Both the position numbers and the translations under genes were made by a program. Of a stretch of DNA of 64,000 nt, positions 44,814 to 54,844 are shown piece by piece (position 1 is the first letter of the stretch; every line of letters begins with the position of its first letter). The stretch is taken from the NCBI RefSeq assembly GCF_044227025.1, contig NZ_JBGAFX010000002.1, positions 372,001 through 436,000 of the forward strand. Reading direction: 5' to 3'. Below the pieces are notes generated by a model. The model was not told the origin of the DNA. It ran no database searches and saw only the letters and a list, made by a program, of their open reading frames with translations. Source of the stretch: Dokdonella_A sp044227025 (GTDB taxonomy: Bacteria > Pseudomonadota > Gammaproteobacteria > Xanthomonadales > Rhodanobacteraceae).

Positions 44814-45404
44814 CTAACCCCCGAGCATCTTTTCCAGCCACGCATCCACGTGCACATCCAGCACCAGATGCACCCGATCGCTCGTCCCGTCGTTGCGCAC
44901 GGCATGCGGATCGGCGAGGCGCAGGTACCACGCCTCGCCCGGCGCCATCGCCACCGGCGTGCCGTTGAGCACGAAGGCGACGCCGGGATTGGTCGTGATC
45001 GGCACATGGATGCGTGCGACGCCCATCTCGGCCATGAGGTCGTGGTCGTTGTGCTCGTGGATGCACGATCCCGGCGCGAGGCGCATCAGCCGCACTGTCG
45101 TCACCGGACAATGGAAGGCTTCGATCACGCGCCGCAGGCAGGGCGAGCGATCGAGCCATGGCGTATCGACCCATTCCGTTGCGGAAGGATCGGAATAGAT
45201 CATGCGGATCGGATGCGTCTCGCCCGCCGGCGCGCGCAACGGAATGACGCTCCAGTCGCCGGAGTAGTTCTGCTTGACGTAGTGCTCGACCCAATCGGCA
45301 CCCTGCAGTGCCATCAGGTCCGCCGCCATTGCCGGCACGTCGAACGCGAACGGCAGTCGTACCCGATCCGGGAACCGCATCGTCTGCCCGCGCGCATTCA
45401 GCAT
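44814..45404 (-). CDS. Aspartyl/asparaginyl beta-hydroxylase-family dioxygenase
   Basis: 196 residues. The cupin-type iron site is visible: HEHNDHDL, then RIHVPITTNPGVAFVLNG and LADPHAVRNDG with a following Arg that holds 2-oxoglutarate (DRVHLVLD). It matches PF05118. Bacterial members hydroxylate peptide or free amino-acid side chains, sometimes in natural-product pathways, but no such cluster is nearby. ATG 45404 is the first plausible start; ATG at codon 9 (MRFPDRVRL) is an alternative. Single gene. Confidence 0.88.
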   Translation of the reverse strand: MLNARGQTMRFPDRVRLPFAFDVPAMAADLMALQGADWVEHYVKQNYSGDWSVIPLRAPAGETHPIRMIYSDPSATEWVDTPWLDRSPCLRRVIEAFHCPVTTVRLMRLAPGSCIHEHNDHDLMAEMGVARIHVPITTNPGVAFVLNGTPVAMAPGEAWYLRLADPHAVRNDGTSDRVHLVLDVHVDAWLEKMLGG

Positions 45405-45734
45405 GTGCTTGCTACTCCGTTCCCGCCTTCATGATATCGAAGACCGGCAACGACGCGCCGAGTGTCACGCCGTGGCCAAGCGGAAACACCGATTCCCGCA
45501 TGCAGCCGGGCGAACGTCCACAGCATCATGATTCGCGCGCCATCGCCCGCGCCGGCGATTCCCTCATTGCTGGCCATGGGCGCAATGGGCGGAGGCTTGC
45601 CGCAAGCCGCCAATGGTTTACGATGTCGAATCGGGGAACGTGGGTTTTTCGGCGATCTTGTTCGGCAAGGCAGCTTTCCGCATCCATGGTCTGGCGCCTC
45701 GTCAGCATGGCCCCGTCACGGAACGGGGGAGACC
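45405..45734. other. Non-coding gap between hydroxylase and APC permease genes
   Basis: 330 bases between divergent genes. No ORF with gene-like composition and no clear promoter pair were found. GGGGGAGACC just before the permease GTG at 45735 is its ribosome-binding site. Confidence 0.45.
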
Positions 45735-47099
45735 GTGACAGACAAGGCGAGCGCGCCACCTGGCAAGCTGCTGCAAGTCCTCGGCGTGGCTTTCTGTCTG
45801 GCCGTATTGGTCGGCAACACGATCGGCATGGGCATCCTGCGTACGCCGGGCGAGATCGCCGCACAGCTTCCGTCGGCGCCGTTGTTCATGGGCGTGTGGG
45901 TGGCCGGTGCGGTGTATGCGCTGCTGGGAACCTTGACCGTGTCGGAGCTGGTCGCGATGCGGCCACGTTCGGGCGGCTTGTATCCGCTGGTGCAGCACGG
46001 GTTGGGGTCGTATCCGGGTTTCGTGGTCGGCTGGAGCGACTGGTTGTCCACCTGCGGCAGTATCGCCGCCGTCGCGATCGTGCTCGGCGAATATGTCGGC
46101 CCACTGGTACCGTTCCTGGCGGGTCATGAAAAACTCACCGCTTGCGCGGTGGTCCTCGCGTTCGGCCTGCTGCAATGGCGCGGCATCCGCATCGGCGACC
46201 TCGCCCAGCAGACGACCAGCCTGCTCAAGGCATTGGCCCTGATCGCACTGGCGCTGGTGGCGTTGTTCTTCCCCTCCCCGATGACATCCGTCGCGGCAGT
46301 CCCGGCCGCAGCGGACCTGCCGGTCGGCATTGCCCTGATCGGCGCCGTGATCGTCGCGATGCAGTCCGCGATCTACACCTACGACGGCTGGACCGGTCCG
46401 GTCTACTTCAGCGAGGAACTTCCGGATCCGGCGCGCGATATCCCGCGCACGATGATCGCCGGCGTGTTGCTGGTGATGGTCATCTACCTGCTGTTGAACG
46501 CCGCATTCCTCAGCGTCATTCCGATCAGGGAAATGGCCGGCGACCCGTTCGTGGCCGCCAGCGCCGCGTCGCGCCTGTTCGGCCCGCGCGGCGACACGGT
46601 GCTGCGGGTCGTGATGATCCTTTCGCTGGTTGCGTCGGTGAACGCGCTGGTGCTGATGGCTTCGCGCGTACCCTACGCGATGAGCCGCGACGGCTTGCTT
46701 GCCGCCGGATTGCAACGGGTGAATGCCGGCGGCACGCCGGTGCCGGCCCTGTGGACCAGCATCGGGATCGCCCTGGGCCTGATCGCGACGAATACCTTCA
46801 ACACGATGGTCGCCCTGCTCGCCTTCATGTTCGTTGCGGACTACGCGATCACGTTCACTACCCTGTTCGTCATGCGCCAACGCCACCCCGATTCACCGAG
46901 GCCATTCCGCGTGCCGTTGTACCCGCTCGTGCCGGCACTCGCCCTGCTCGGATCCCTCGCCTTCCTCGCAGCAGCGTTCGTCAACGACACCGCCAACAGC
47001 CTGCTCGCCCTCGCCCTGGTGGGGATTTCGTGGCCGGTCCATCGACTGTTCCGGCGCAATGGCGCGTCCTCGCCCCGCACGAAGCGTCTTCAGAGATAG
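45735..47099 (+). CDS. APC-family amino-acid permease
   Basis: 454 residues with twelve membrane helices. The APC hallmark in helix 1 is GNTIGMGILRTPGEIAAQLPS, and helix 6 has AIYTYDGWTGPVYFSEEL, as in LAT/basic amino-acid exchangers and the YjeM/SteT-type group. GTG 45735 is chosen because of the strong GGGGGAGA Shine-Dalgarno 5 bases before it and because helix 1 follows at once; the frame upstream is open but not protein-like. Its last 10 bases overlap the convergent acyltransferase-like gene. Confidence 0.88.
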   Translation: MTDKASAPPGKLLQVLGVAFCLAVLVGNTIGMGILRTPGEIAAQLPSAPLFMGVWVAGAVYALLGTLTVSELVAMRPRSGGLYPLVQHGLGSYPGFVVGWSDWLSTCGSIAAVAIVLGEYVGPLVPFLAGHEKLTACAVVLAFGLLQWRGIRIGDLAQQTTSLLKALALIALALVALFFPSPMTSVAAVPAAADLPVGIALIGAVIVAMQSAIYTYDGWTGPVYFSEELPDPARDIPRTMIAGVLLVMVIYLLLNAAFLSVIPIREMAGDPFVAASAASRLFGPRGDTVLRVVMILSLVASVNALVLMASRVPYAMSRDGLLAAGLQRVNAGGTPVPALWTSIGIALGLIATNTFNTMVALLAFMFVADYAITFTTLFVMRQRHPDSPRPFRVPLYPLVPALALLGSLAFLAAAFVNDTANSLLALALVGISWPVHRLFRRNGASSPRTKRLQR

Positions 47100-48316
47100 C
47101 TCAGCCACCAATCGCCGCGTCGCGCCTTTACCGCACAGACCCAACGGCACAAGGGGTACAGCAGCGCGACGACCGCTGCCCAGACCAGATACACCGCCGG
47201 CAGGGGCACGCCATAGCCCGGCGGAAACGCGGGCGACGCTGCGAAGAATTGGCGCGCGTCGAAGCCCTGCAACACGCCGAGTCCGACGGCCAGCAGGTGC
47301 AGCAAGTACAGGTGCGCGACATAGAACGCGAACGGCACGCGTCCGAACGTGACCAGGATGTCCTTGAGCGGCCCGCGCCAGCGTTCTGCGTATGCGCATG
47401 CAATCGCCGCCGGACCGAGCGTCATCAGGGCATACAGGAGGCTCGGCGGATACTTTTCGGTATTGAGAAAACTCATCAACGTCGCCACCGCTCCTCGATC
47501 CTGCACGTGCCAGGGATGCGGGTCGCCGTACACGTTGATCAGGCGGATGAAGGCGAAAGCAAACGTCAGCGCGAGGCCGCCGCGCAACAGCCAGGCGTCG
47601 CGCTTCGCCGGATCCATCCGGAACACGTCGGCGATGCCGAATCCGCACGCCATGATGCCGAGCCATGGCAGCAGGGGATACGCGAACCGGATCCGGTATG
47701 GCCCGAAATCGATCGACATGCGCGCATGCAGTGCAACCCACAGCGGATGGTCGAGATGGTCACTCGCCGTGGCCGCCGGCCACACGGCATCGAGCGCGTT
47801 GTGCCCGAGCATGATCGCCAGGCCGATCACGAGACATGCGCGCGCCCCCAGGAACTGCAGTCCGGCCAGCACGACCATGCACGCGCCGATCGCCCAGATC
47901 ACCTGCAGCGGTATGACGATCAGGCCACCCGCCTGCGCAGAGCCGAGCGGCGCGAACGACCAAGCGGTCGAGATCACGAACCACTCGATGAAGATCAGCC
48001 ACAGCCCACGCTTGAGCAGGAACAGGCCGAGTTCGCGCGGCGTCTTGCGCGCGGTCATCAGCCCGGCGCTGGTGCCTGCAAGCAGCACGAACACCGGCGC
48101 GCAGAAGTGGGTGATCCAGCGCGTCGCGAACAACAGCGGCGTCACATTCGGATCCGTCATCGGGTTCTGCACGGTGCCGGCGACGAAGAAGTCGCGCGCA
48201 TGATCGAGCACCATGATCACGAGCACCAGGCCGCGCAACACGTCGATCGACGTCACGCGGTAGCCACGCACGGACGAATCCGGCGCGGAACGTGCGGCGC
48301 CCGTGCCGGTGGACAT
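47090..48316 (-). CDS. DUF1624 / HGSNAT-like membrane protein
   Basis: 408 residues with about ten membrane helices. Opens RGYRVTSIDVLRGLVLVIMVLDHARDFF, the N-terminal signature of DUF1624 (heparan-alpha-glucosaminide N-acetyltransferase-like) proteins, which belong with membrane acyltransferases. His in the first helix (LDHARD) is the residue proposed to carry the acetyl group in HGSNAT. Substrate unknown. The 3' end overlaps the APC permease tail; 3 bases separate its start from the stop of the hydroxy-acid oxidase gene, suggesting co-transcription. Confidence 0.85.
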   Translation of the reverse strand: MSTGTGAARSAPDSSVRGYRVTSIDVLRGLVLVIMVLDHARDFFVAGTVQNPMTDPNVTPLLFATRWITHFCAPVFVLLAGTSAGLMTARKTPRELGLFLLKRGLWLIFIEWFVISTAWSFAPLGSAQAGGLIVIPLQVIWAIGACMVVLAGLQFLGARACLVIGLAIMLGHNALDAVWPAATASDHLDHPLWVALHARMSIDFGPYRIRFAYPLLPWLGIMACGFGIADVFRMDPAKRDAWLLRGGLALTFAFAFIRLINVYGDPHPWHVQDRGAVATLMSFLNTEKYPPSLLYALMTLGPAAIACAYAERWRGPLKDILVTFGRVPFAFYVAHLYLLHLLAVGLGVLQGFDARQFFAASPAFPPGYGVPLPAVYLVWAAVVALLYPLCRWVCAVKARRGDWWLSYL

Positions 48317-48319
48317 GCC

Positions 48320-49537
<1,218 letters not shown>

Positions 49538-49633
49538 GATCGATCCCTTGGCGACTGGCGAGGGCTGAGTCTAGCGCGGATGCAGCGGGAGTCCAGTCCG
49601 CCGGTCGACCAGATGACGCGCGTCCATTCCCTG

Positions 49634-51061
49634 CTAGACCCTCGCCGCCTTCCATCCGCCGCGCGAAAACAGCCACAACGTGAACAGGCCGACCGAAGTC
49701 TCGGAAACGAACACGGCCCAGAACACGCCGGTTTCCTGCCAGCCCAGGTGCAACGCCAGCCACCAGGCCAGCGGAATCTGGATCAACCAGAAGAACACGA
49801 CGTTGATCCACGTCGGCGTAGCCGTGTCGCCCGCACCATTGAAAGCCTGCACGCTGACCATCCACCAGCCGTAGACGAACAGCGCGTAGGACAGGATGCG
49901 AAGCCACTCGCTGCCGACGGCGACCACCTTCGCGTCATCGGTGAAGAAGCCGACGATGTGCTGCGGCAGGAAGAAATACGCCAGCGAAACCGCCACCAGG
50001 TACAGCATGTTGTAGCGGCCGATCCGCCACACGGCCGCTTCCGCGCGATCCGGCTGCCCGGCCCCGAGGTTCTGTCCGACCAGCGTGGCAGCCGCGTTCG
50101 ACATGCCCCAGGCCGGCATCATCGTGAACATCATGAAGCGGATGGCGATGGTCGCGCCGGCCACCGCTTCGCTGCCGACGTTGGCGAGGATGCGCATGAG
50201 GAAGATCCACGAGGTCATCGCCACGATCATCTGGCCGACACCGCCGAGCGAGGTGCGCACGATGTTCCACAGCACCGCGCCATGCCACGACAGATGCGAT
50301 GCCGCCACGCGGATGTGCTTGCCGGCGTGGAACAGCATCCACAGCTGGAACAGCACGCCGGTGCCACGACCGATGTTGGTGGCGATGGCCGCGCCCTCGA
50401 TGCCCCACTCGGGGAACGGGCCAACGCCGAAGATGAGCAACGGGCACAGCACGATGTTGAGCCCGTTCGACAGCCACAGCACGCGCATCGCGATCGCTGC
50501 ATCGCCGGCACCGCGGAAGATCGCGTTGATGACGAACAGCAGCATGATGACCGCGTTGCCGCCGAGCATCCACTGCGCGTAGCGGTAACCGTGCTCGATG
50601 GCCCACTCGTCTCCGCCCATCAGGCGCAGCAGGTCCGGCGCGAAGGCAATGCCGATCACGGACGGCAGCACCGATGCGAGCAGCGCCACGATGATCGCCT
50701 GTACCGCCGTCACGGCCGCTGCATCCGGCTTGCCTTCGCCTATGCGCCGCGCCACCACGGCGGTCACGGCCATCGCGAGGCCCATCGCCATCGAATACAC
50801 GAGGAACAGATAGCTCTCGGTCAACCCGACCGTCGCCACCGCCGACGGCCCCAGCTTGGCGACGAAGAAGATGTCCACCACCGCAAAGGTGGATTCCAGC
50901 ACCAGCTCCAGCACCATCGGCACGGCGAGCAGGAATACCGCGCGACGCAGCGGGATCTTCGTGTAGTCCGCCTGCGTGCCGCGCACGGCCTCGCGCAATG
51001 CGTCCCAGAAGGATTGGGTTGCCGTGGATGCTGGCAGCGTATCGGCGGGAACGGGTTGCAT
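49634..51061 (-). CDS. MATE-family efflux transporter
   Basis: 475 residues with twelve membrane helices in two related halves. Landmarks: PMVLELVLESTFAVVDIFFVAKLG in helix 1-2 (split by the PLxxxxxxE motif) and VGQNLGAGQPDRAEAAVW in the second half, both typical of MatE proteins. It exports cationic drugs or metabolites using sodium or protons. ATG 51061 is used; in-frame ATGs at 51115 and 51169 would add a basic stretch of uncertain reality. The overlapping long frames on the opposite strand are shadows. Confidence 0.88.
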   Translation of the reverse strand: MQPVPADTLPASTATQSFWDALREAVRGTQADYTKIPLRRAVFLLAVPMVLELVLESTFAVVDIFFVAKLGPSAVATVGLTESYLFLVYSMAMGLAMAVTAVVARRIGEGKPDAAAVTAVQAIIVALLASVLPSVIGIAFAPDLLRLMGGDEWAIEHGYRYAQWMLGGNAVIMLLFVINAIFRGAGDAAIAMRVLWLSNGLNIVLCPLLIFGVGPFPEWGIEGAAIATNIGRGTGVLFQLWMLFHAGKHIRVAASHLSWHGAVLWNIVRTSLGGVGQMIVAMTSWIFLMRILANVGSEAVAGATIAIRFMMFTMMPAWGMSNAAATLVGQNLGAGQPDRAEAAVWRIGRYNMLYLVAVSLAYFFLPQHIVGFFTDDAKVVAVGSEWLRILSYALFVYGWWMVSVQAFNGAGDTATPTWINVVFFWLIQIPLAWWLALHLGWQETGVFWAVFVSETSVGLFTLWLFSRGGWKAARV

Positions 51062-51303
51062 GGGAGGCACTCGCTGGCGACGGGCGATAGTAGGCAAGGT
51101 CCGGACAAAGCGCATCACGCTTCGCCCGGGTTTCCGACTTCGACGCACGAGCGAGGGTCGGATCGACATCCGACCTGCGAGGCCGTTGCCTCATCCCCGT
51201 CGGGGCAAGAAGGAAAAATGAGCGCGGCCCGGACGCCTCGCCGGCACCTGGCCAGCTCGCATGCGCCGCGCCATGTCGCGGCTCCGTCGCGGTCATCGGC
51301 AAT

Positions 51304-51334
51304 GCAGGCGCCCTTCCCCGCGAAGGGCGCCTGC
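51304..51334. terminator. Perfect hairpin just downstream of hsp20
   Basis: GCAGGCGCCCTT (51304-51315), 7-base loop, AAGGGCGCCTGC (51323-51334). Starts 10 bases after the hsp20 stop (on its strand). No T-run follows. The rest of 51062-51303 contains no recognised gene. Confidence 0.6.
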
Positions 51335-51343
51335 GGTACAGCA

Positions 51344-51826
51344 TCACGCCGCCTTGGCAGCCTCGATCTGCGCGGGCGTGTTCGCACCCGCGACGCGCTC
51401 GCCCTGGATGTCGATGCGACGGGGCTTCAGCGCTTCGGGAATCTCACGCCGCAGTTCGATCGTCAGCAAACCCTTTTCGAGCGACGCGTTCGCGACCTTC
51501 ACGTGGTCGGCGAGTTCGAAGCGGCGCTCGAACGTCCGCTCGGCGATTCCCTTGTGCAGGTACTCCGCCTCGGGGCCGAGCACGGCTTCGCGCTTCGCGC
51601 CGGAAATCACCAGCAGGTTCGGGCGATCGGTCAGCGTCAGTTCGTCGCGATCGAAGCCGGCGACCGCCATCACGATGCGGTAAGCATCCTCGCCGACGCG
51701 GATGATGTCGTACGGCGGCCAGTTGTCCGCCGGCTGGATGCGGCTGGCGCTTTCGAGCACGTCGAATACGCGGTCGAAGCCGATGCCGGTGCGGAACAGG
51801 GGCGAAAAATCGAGTGTGGTCCTCAT
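51344..51826 (-). CDS. Small heat-shock protein (Hsp20/IbpA family)
   Basis: 160 residues. It opens MRTTLDFSPLFRTGIGFDRVFDVLE and holds an alpha-crystallin domain (about 40-125: YDIIRVGEDAYRIVMAVAGFDRDEL, then FERRFELADHVKVANASLEKGLLTIEL). A C-terminal I-x-I anchor follows in RRIDIQGE. It holds unfolding proteins in oligomers for later refolding. ATG 51826 has GAGGA at ideal spacing; the ATG at 51832 would be too close to it. A sigma-32-type promoter lies about 90 bases upstream and a strong hairpin follows the gene, so it is a self-contained heat-shock unit. Confidence 0.92.
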   Translation of the reverse strand: MRTTLDFSPLFRTGIGFDRVFDVLESASRIQPADNWPPYDIIRVGEDAYRIVMAVAGFDRDELTLTDRPNLLVISGAKREAVLGPEAEYLHKGIAERTFERRFELADHVKVANASLEKGLLTIELRREIPEALKPRRIDIQGERVAGANTPAQIEAAKAA

Positions 51827-51916
51827 AGCCATATCCTCATAGTGGCAAGCAACATGGGCATGAAGAGGCGTGCTGGACGCCCTCACGGCGGGCCCACCAT
51901 GGCGCCCGCAAGGCGC

Positions 51917-51944
51917 ATCTAGGGCTCGCCTTTCGGGTTTCAAG
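51917..51944 (-). promoter_or_regulatory. Sigma-32 (heat-shock) promoter of hsp20
   Basis: On the minus strand CTTGAAA (51938-51944) is followed after 13 bases by CCCTAGAT (51917-51924), against the consensus CTTGAAA-N(11-16)-CCCCATnT. It would give a leader of about 80 bases containing the stems GCGCC-TTGCG-GGCGC and GGCGT-CCAGC-ACGCC, and a TTGCT about 14 bases before the AGGA Shine-Dalgarno, a layout that recalls ROSE RNA thermometers. The thermometer is inference. Confidence 0.75.
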
Positions 51945-52073
51945 GGGGCCACCCGCGCGACCTTCGCCCATCGCATCCGCGCTCGCCGGCGGGAACAATC
52001 CGCGCGGTCGGTGGTCCGTTCCAGGGCCCCGCCAAGGGCAATCTTTTTCCGCGAACTCGCAGAGGTGCTCTTC

Positions 52074-52439
52074 ATGATCTCTACCGTCCGCCGAGACCCT
52101 TCGCAGTGGTGTCTCATGGCCACCCTCCAGGTCGCCGAAGGCGCGCCGGACCTGCCGGCCATCCTTGCCGACCTCGATTTCGACTTCCGCCTGGAACGCA
52201 CCCCGTCGCCTGCCGGCGTCGTGTGGTTCAACCTGCTCGTCGATGCGCGCCGCGGACACCGCCGCTGCGCACGCATTGCCCATCGCCTGCTGAACGCGCT
52301 GCACAGCATCGCCAAGTGCGGCGACCTGCCCGACTTCAGGATCATCGCGGGCGAGCGCTGGCTGCATTCTCCGCTGCCCGATGACGCCATGCAGCCCATC
52401 GAGAGCCACAGCCATGGGTCGCCGTCGGAAAGTCCTTGA
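52074..52439 (+). CDS. Unrecognised small protein divergent from hsp20
   Basis: 121 residues. It shares an aligned pattern with the 111-residue protein at 33158-33493 (ATLQV, VWFNLLVD, a helical segment with LLNALHSIAKCG, FRIIAGERWL). Probable start ATG 52074 with AGAGGTG upstream; the reading frame before it lacks gene-like sequence. No signal peptide or known motif. A link to heat shock is suggested only by position. Confidence 0.6.
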   Translation: MISTVRRDPSQWCLMATLQVAEGAPDLPAILADLDFDFRLERTPSPAGVVWFNLLVDARRGHRRCARIAHRLLNALHSIAKCGDLPDFRIIAGERWLHSPLPDDAMQPIESHSHGSPSESP

Positions 52440-52634
52440 GCGGCGGTGACGGCGGCCCGCTTCCCGTCACGCATCGCGCTCCGCGCGCGCAGTTCCTCTC
52501 CCGCATCGCGGGAGAGACAGCGGCGCCGTTCCCTCCGGCGTGCGCCGCCCTTCGCCATCCATGGCGCGTCGCGTCTGTCGCATTTTCCTGCTTTCCGCGT
52601 TTCTGCAGGTAACGTCACTGCGTGGTACATCGCC

Positions 52635-53984
52635 ATGAACCGGGTCGCTTGCCTGCTGCTGTCCGTATTCGCCGCCTCGGCCCACGCGGCAGGCTGGACC
52701 CACGCTGGTCAGATCGACTCGCCGTGCTGCTTCTCCGGGTCGCACGACGGCATGAAGTTCGGCACCGTCGTCGCCGCCGATCTGGACACCGGCTCGCCGC
52801 CGCAGGTGCGCGCGCTCTATGTCGGTGCGCCGGGCTTTTCCATCGTCGACGGACCGACGGTGTATCCCGAGGCGGGCATCGTGTTCGTGTTCGTTCCCAC
52901 GAACGGCGGCTGGCAAGAGGCAACGTATCTGACGTCGGCCTTTCCCTCGGCCAACGGCCACTTCGGCGCGGCCCTGGCCGTGGACAGCGGCGTGGTCGCG
53001 ATCGGCGAACCGGGTTACGACAACGCAACGCACACGGACGCAGGACGAATCACCCTGCTGCACGATCGCAACCGCAGCAACCCGACCTACACTCCGCCCC
53101 AATTCGACGGCCTGTATTTCTGGGACAGCACGCTCGACAACGGCCACTTCGGCAGCAGCGTCGCGGTCGCGGGCGACGGCATCGGCACGGGTGGCGCCGG
53201 CAACTGGATCGTCGGCGGCGCACCGGGAGCGGGCGCGGGCTGCAGCTCGCTGATCTACTTCGGCGACGATCAGTCCTGGGACGACAAGGGCAGCGTATGC
53301 GGTGCCACCAATGGCGACGTGTTCGGTGCATCGGTCGCGGCGTATTCATTCGGCGCCGGCGACATGCTGATGGCAGTCGGTGCGCCCGGAGAAGGCAGCA
53401 CGGCCGGCGGCGCGCACGTTTACCACCTGTCGGGCGGCGCGATCGCGAACCTCAGCAACCTGCAGGCGCAGAACCCGGGGATTTTCGGCTTCTTCGGCAC
53501 CAGCATCGCCATCGACAGCCAGCGCCTGTACGTCGGCGCGACCGGCGGCGACAAGCCGGCCGTCGGCCGCACGGGATCGGTCACCTTGTTCAACCCTGGC
53601 GGCCCGAATCACTTCACGTTCGCGGGCGAAGTATTCCCGGGCAGCGACGCGCAGGCGGGCGACCTGTGCGGCGCGTCGATCGGGTTGAATCTCGTCGGCA
53701 CCGGCTTCGCGATGGGATGCCCGGGCAGCGACGCGCAGAGCAGCGGCGAAGGCTTTGCGCGCGTCGTCATGCCGATCCCCTTCATCGGCGGCACGCTCTG
53801 GATCGATCAGGCGCTGCAGATGGGAAGCCTGCCGCACGGCGCCGACGACATGGGCCGCGGTGTCGCGATGGTCGGCAACTACGTTTACGCCGGCGCCCCG
53901 CTCGCCGATGATCTTCTCGGAAGCGACAACGGCATCATCCAGATCTTCGGGCCCGACGAGTTGTTCACGGATGGGTTCGATTGA
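52635..53984 (+). CDS. Exported FG-GAP-type beta-propeller protein ending in LFTDGFD
   Basis: 449 residues. Signal peptide to about residue 19 (ASAHA). About six repeats of FG-GAP form follow: GHFGAALAVDSGVVAIGEPGYD, GHFGSSVAVAGDGIG, DVFGASVAAYSF, FFGTSIAIDSQRLYVGATG. Such repeats are typical of integrin-like seven-bladed propellers that often bind calcium. Cys residues (SPCCF, GCSSL, GSVC) suggest disulphides. It ends DELFTDGFD, a variant of the shared terminal motif. Surface or secreted; ligand unknown. Followed directly by an array of extragenic palindromes. Confidence 0.82.
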   Translation: MNRVACLLLSVFAASAHAAGWTHAGQIDSPCCFSGSHDGMKFGTVVAADLDTGSPPQVRALYVGAPGFSIVDGPTVYPEAGIVFVFVPTNGGWQEATYLTSAFPSANGHFGAALAVDSGVVAIGEPGYDNATHTDAGRITLLHDRNRSNPTYTPPQFDGLYFWDSTLDNGHFGSSVAVAGDGIGTGGAGNWIVGGAPGAGAGCSSLIYFGDDQSWDDKGSVCGATNGDVFGASVAAYSFGAGDMLMAVGAPGEGSTAGGAHVYHLSGGAIANLSNLQAQNPGIFGFFGTSIAIDSQRLYVGATGGDKPAVGRTGSVTLFNPGGPNHFTFAGEVFPGSDAQAGDLCGASIGLNLVGTGFAMGCPGSDAQSSGEGFARVVMPIPFIGGTLWIDQALQMGSLPHGADDMGRGVAMVGNYVYAGAPLADDLLGSDNGIIQIFGPDELFTDGFD

Positions 53985-53994
53985 ACAGGCTTTC

Positions 53995-54399
53995 GTGGGA
54001 GCGACGGAAGTCGCGATGCTCCCACTGCGCACTGCAAGAGCATCGCGGCTGCCGCCGCTCCCACACTGCTTCGAGCGATGCTCTTGTGGGAGCGACGGAA
54101 GTCGCGATGCTTTTCATTTCCCACTGCAAAGAGCATCGCGGCTTCCGCCGCTCCCACAGAAGGCTGCTTCGAGCGATGCTGTTGCGACTTCCTTGCTCCC
54201 TGCTCTTGTGGGAGCGACGGAAGTCGAGATGCTTTCATTCCCCACTGCAAAGAGCATCGCGGCTTCCGCCGCTCCCACAGAAAGCTGCTTCGAGCGATGC
54301 TGTTGCGACTTCCTTGCTCCCTGCTCTTGTGGGAGCGACGGAAGTCGCGATGCTTTCATTCCCCACTGCAAGGGCATCGCTGCTTCCGCCGCTCCCGCA
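53995..54399. repeat. Tandem array of four extragenic palindromic units
   Basis: Four near-identical inverted pairs at 53995-54064, 54085-54158, 54207-54279 and 54328-54399; the last three repeat with a period of 121-122 bases. Each unit has a left arm TGTGGGAGCGACGGAAGTCGC with inner hairpin GCGAC-GGAA-GTCGC and a right arm with GCGGC-TTCC-GCCGC, ending CTCCCACA. This is a REP/BIME-like arrangement. No RAYT transposase (REP-associated tyrosine transposase) gene is in the window. Confidence 0.88.
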
Positions 54400-54416
54400 G
54401 CAGATTGCTTCGATGC

Positions 54417-54815
54417 CTACCTCGGCTCCCACAGCTCGACCGCATTGCCGTCGCAATCCTTGAGCCACGCGAAGTGGCCGTACGGATACTCTGCGGTCTT
54501 TTCGACCTGCACGCCCTTCTCGCCGAGCGCGTGCAGCACTGCGCCGAGATCCTTCACGCGATAGTTGATCTGGCCGGTGCGTGGCGCTCCGGCAATGTCG
54601 TGTTCGCTGCCGAGGATGGCCCAGGCGATCTCGCGCCTTGTTTCCGGTTCGTCGGCGTCGCGCACCTCGAACGTCCGGTAGATCGCGTTGCACTCGGCTT
54701 CGCCTTCGCCGGTACTCGCGGGCACGATGCCGAAGCAATCGGCGTACCAGTCCGCGAGGCGCCGCGGATCGTTCGAAAACAGGAACACGCCACCTATACC
54801 GTCAATCAGACTCAT
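54417..54815 (-). CDS. VOC-family (glyoxalase/dioxygenase superfamily) protein
   Basis: 132 residues. Opens MSLIDGIGGVFLFSNDPRRLADWYADCFGI and ends YGHFAWLKDCDGNAVELWEP, the paired beta-alpha-beta-beta-beta modules of a single-domain VOC protein with a closing metal-ligand Glu in VELWEP. Many such proteins are uncharacterised glyoxalase-like. GGAGG precedes ATG 54815 at good spacing. 29 bases separate it from the AraC-GyrI regulator stop on the same strand, so the two may form an operon. Confidence 0.85.
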   Translation of the reverse strand: MSLIDGIGGVFLFSNDPRRLADWYADCFGIVPASTGEGEAECNAIYRTFEVRDADEPETRREIAWAILGSEHDIAGAPRTGQINYRVKDLGAVLHALGEKGVQVEKTAEYPYGHFAWLKDCDGNAVELWEPR

Positions 54816-54844
54816 GCCGCCTCCACGCCAGTGCGCACGCCGGG

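Noticed and set aside
53995..54399. CRISPR-like regular repeats
   Set aside because: The repeats are inverted pairs with conserved spacers and no cas genes; they are extragenic palindromes.
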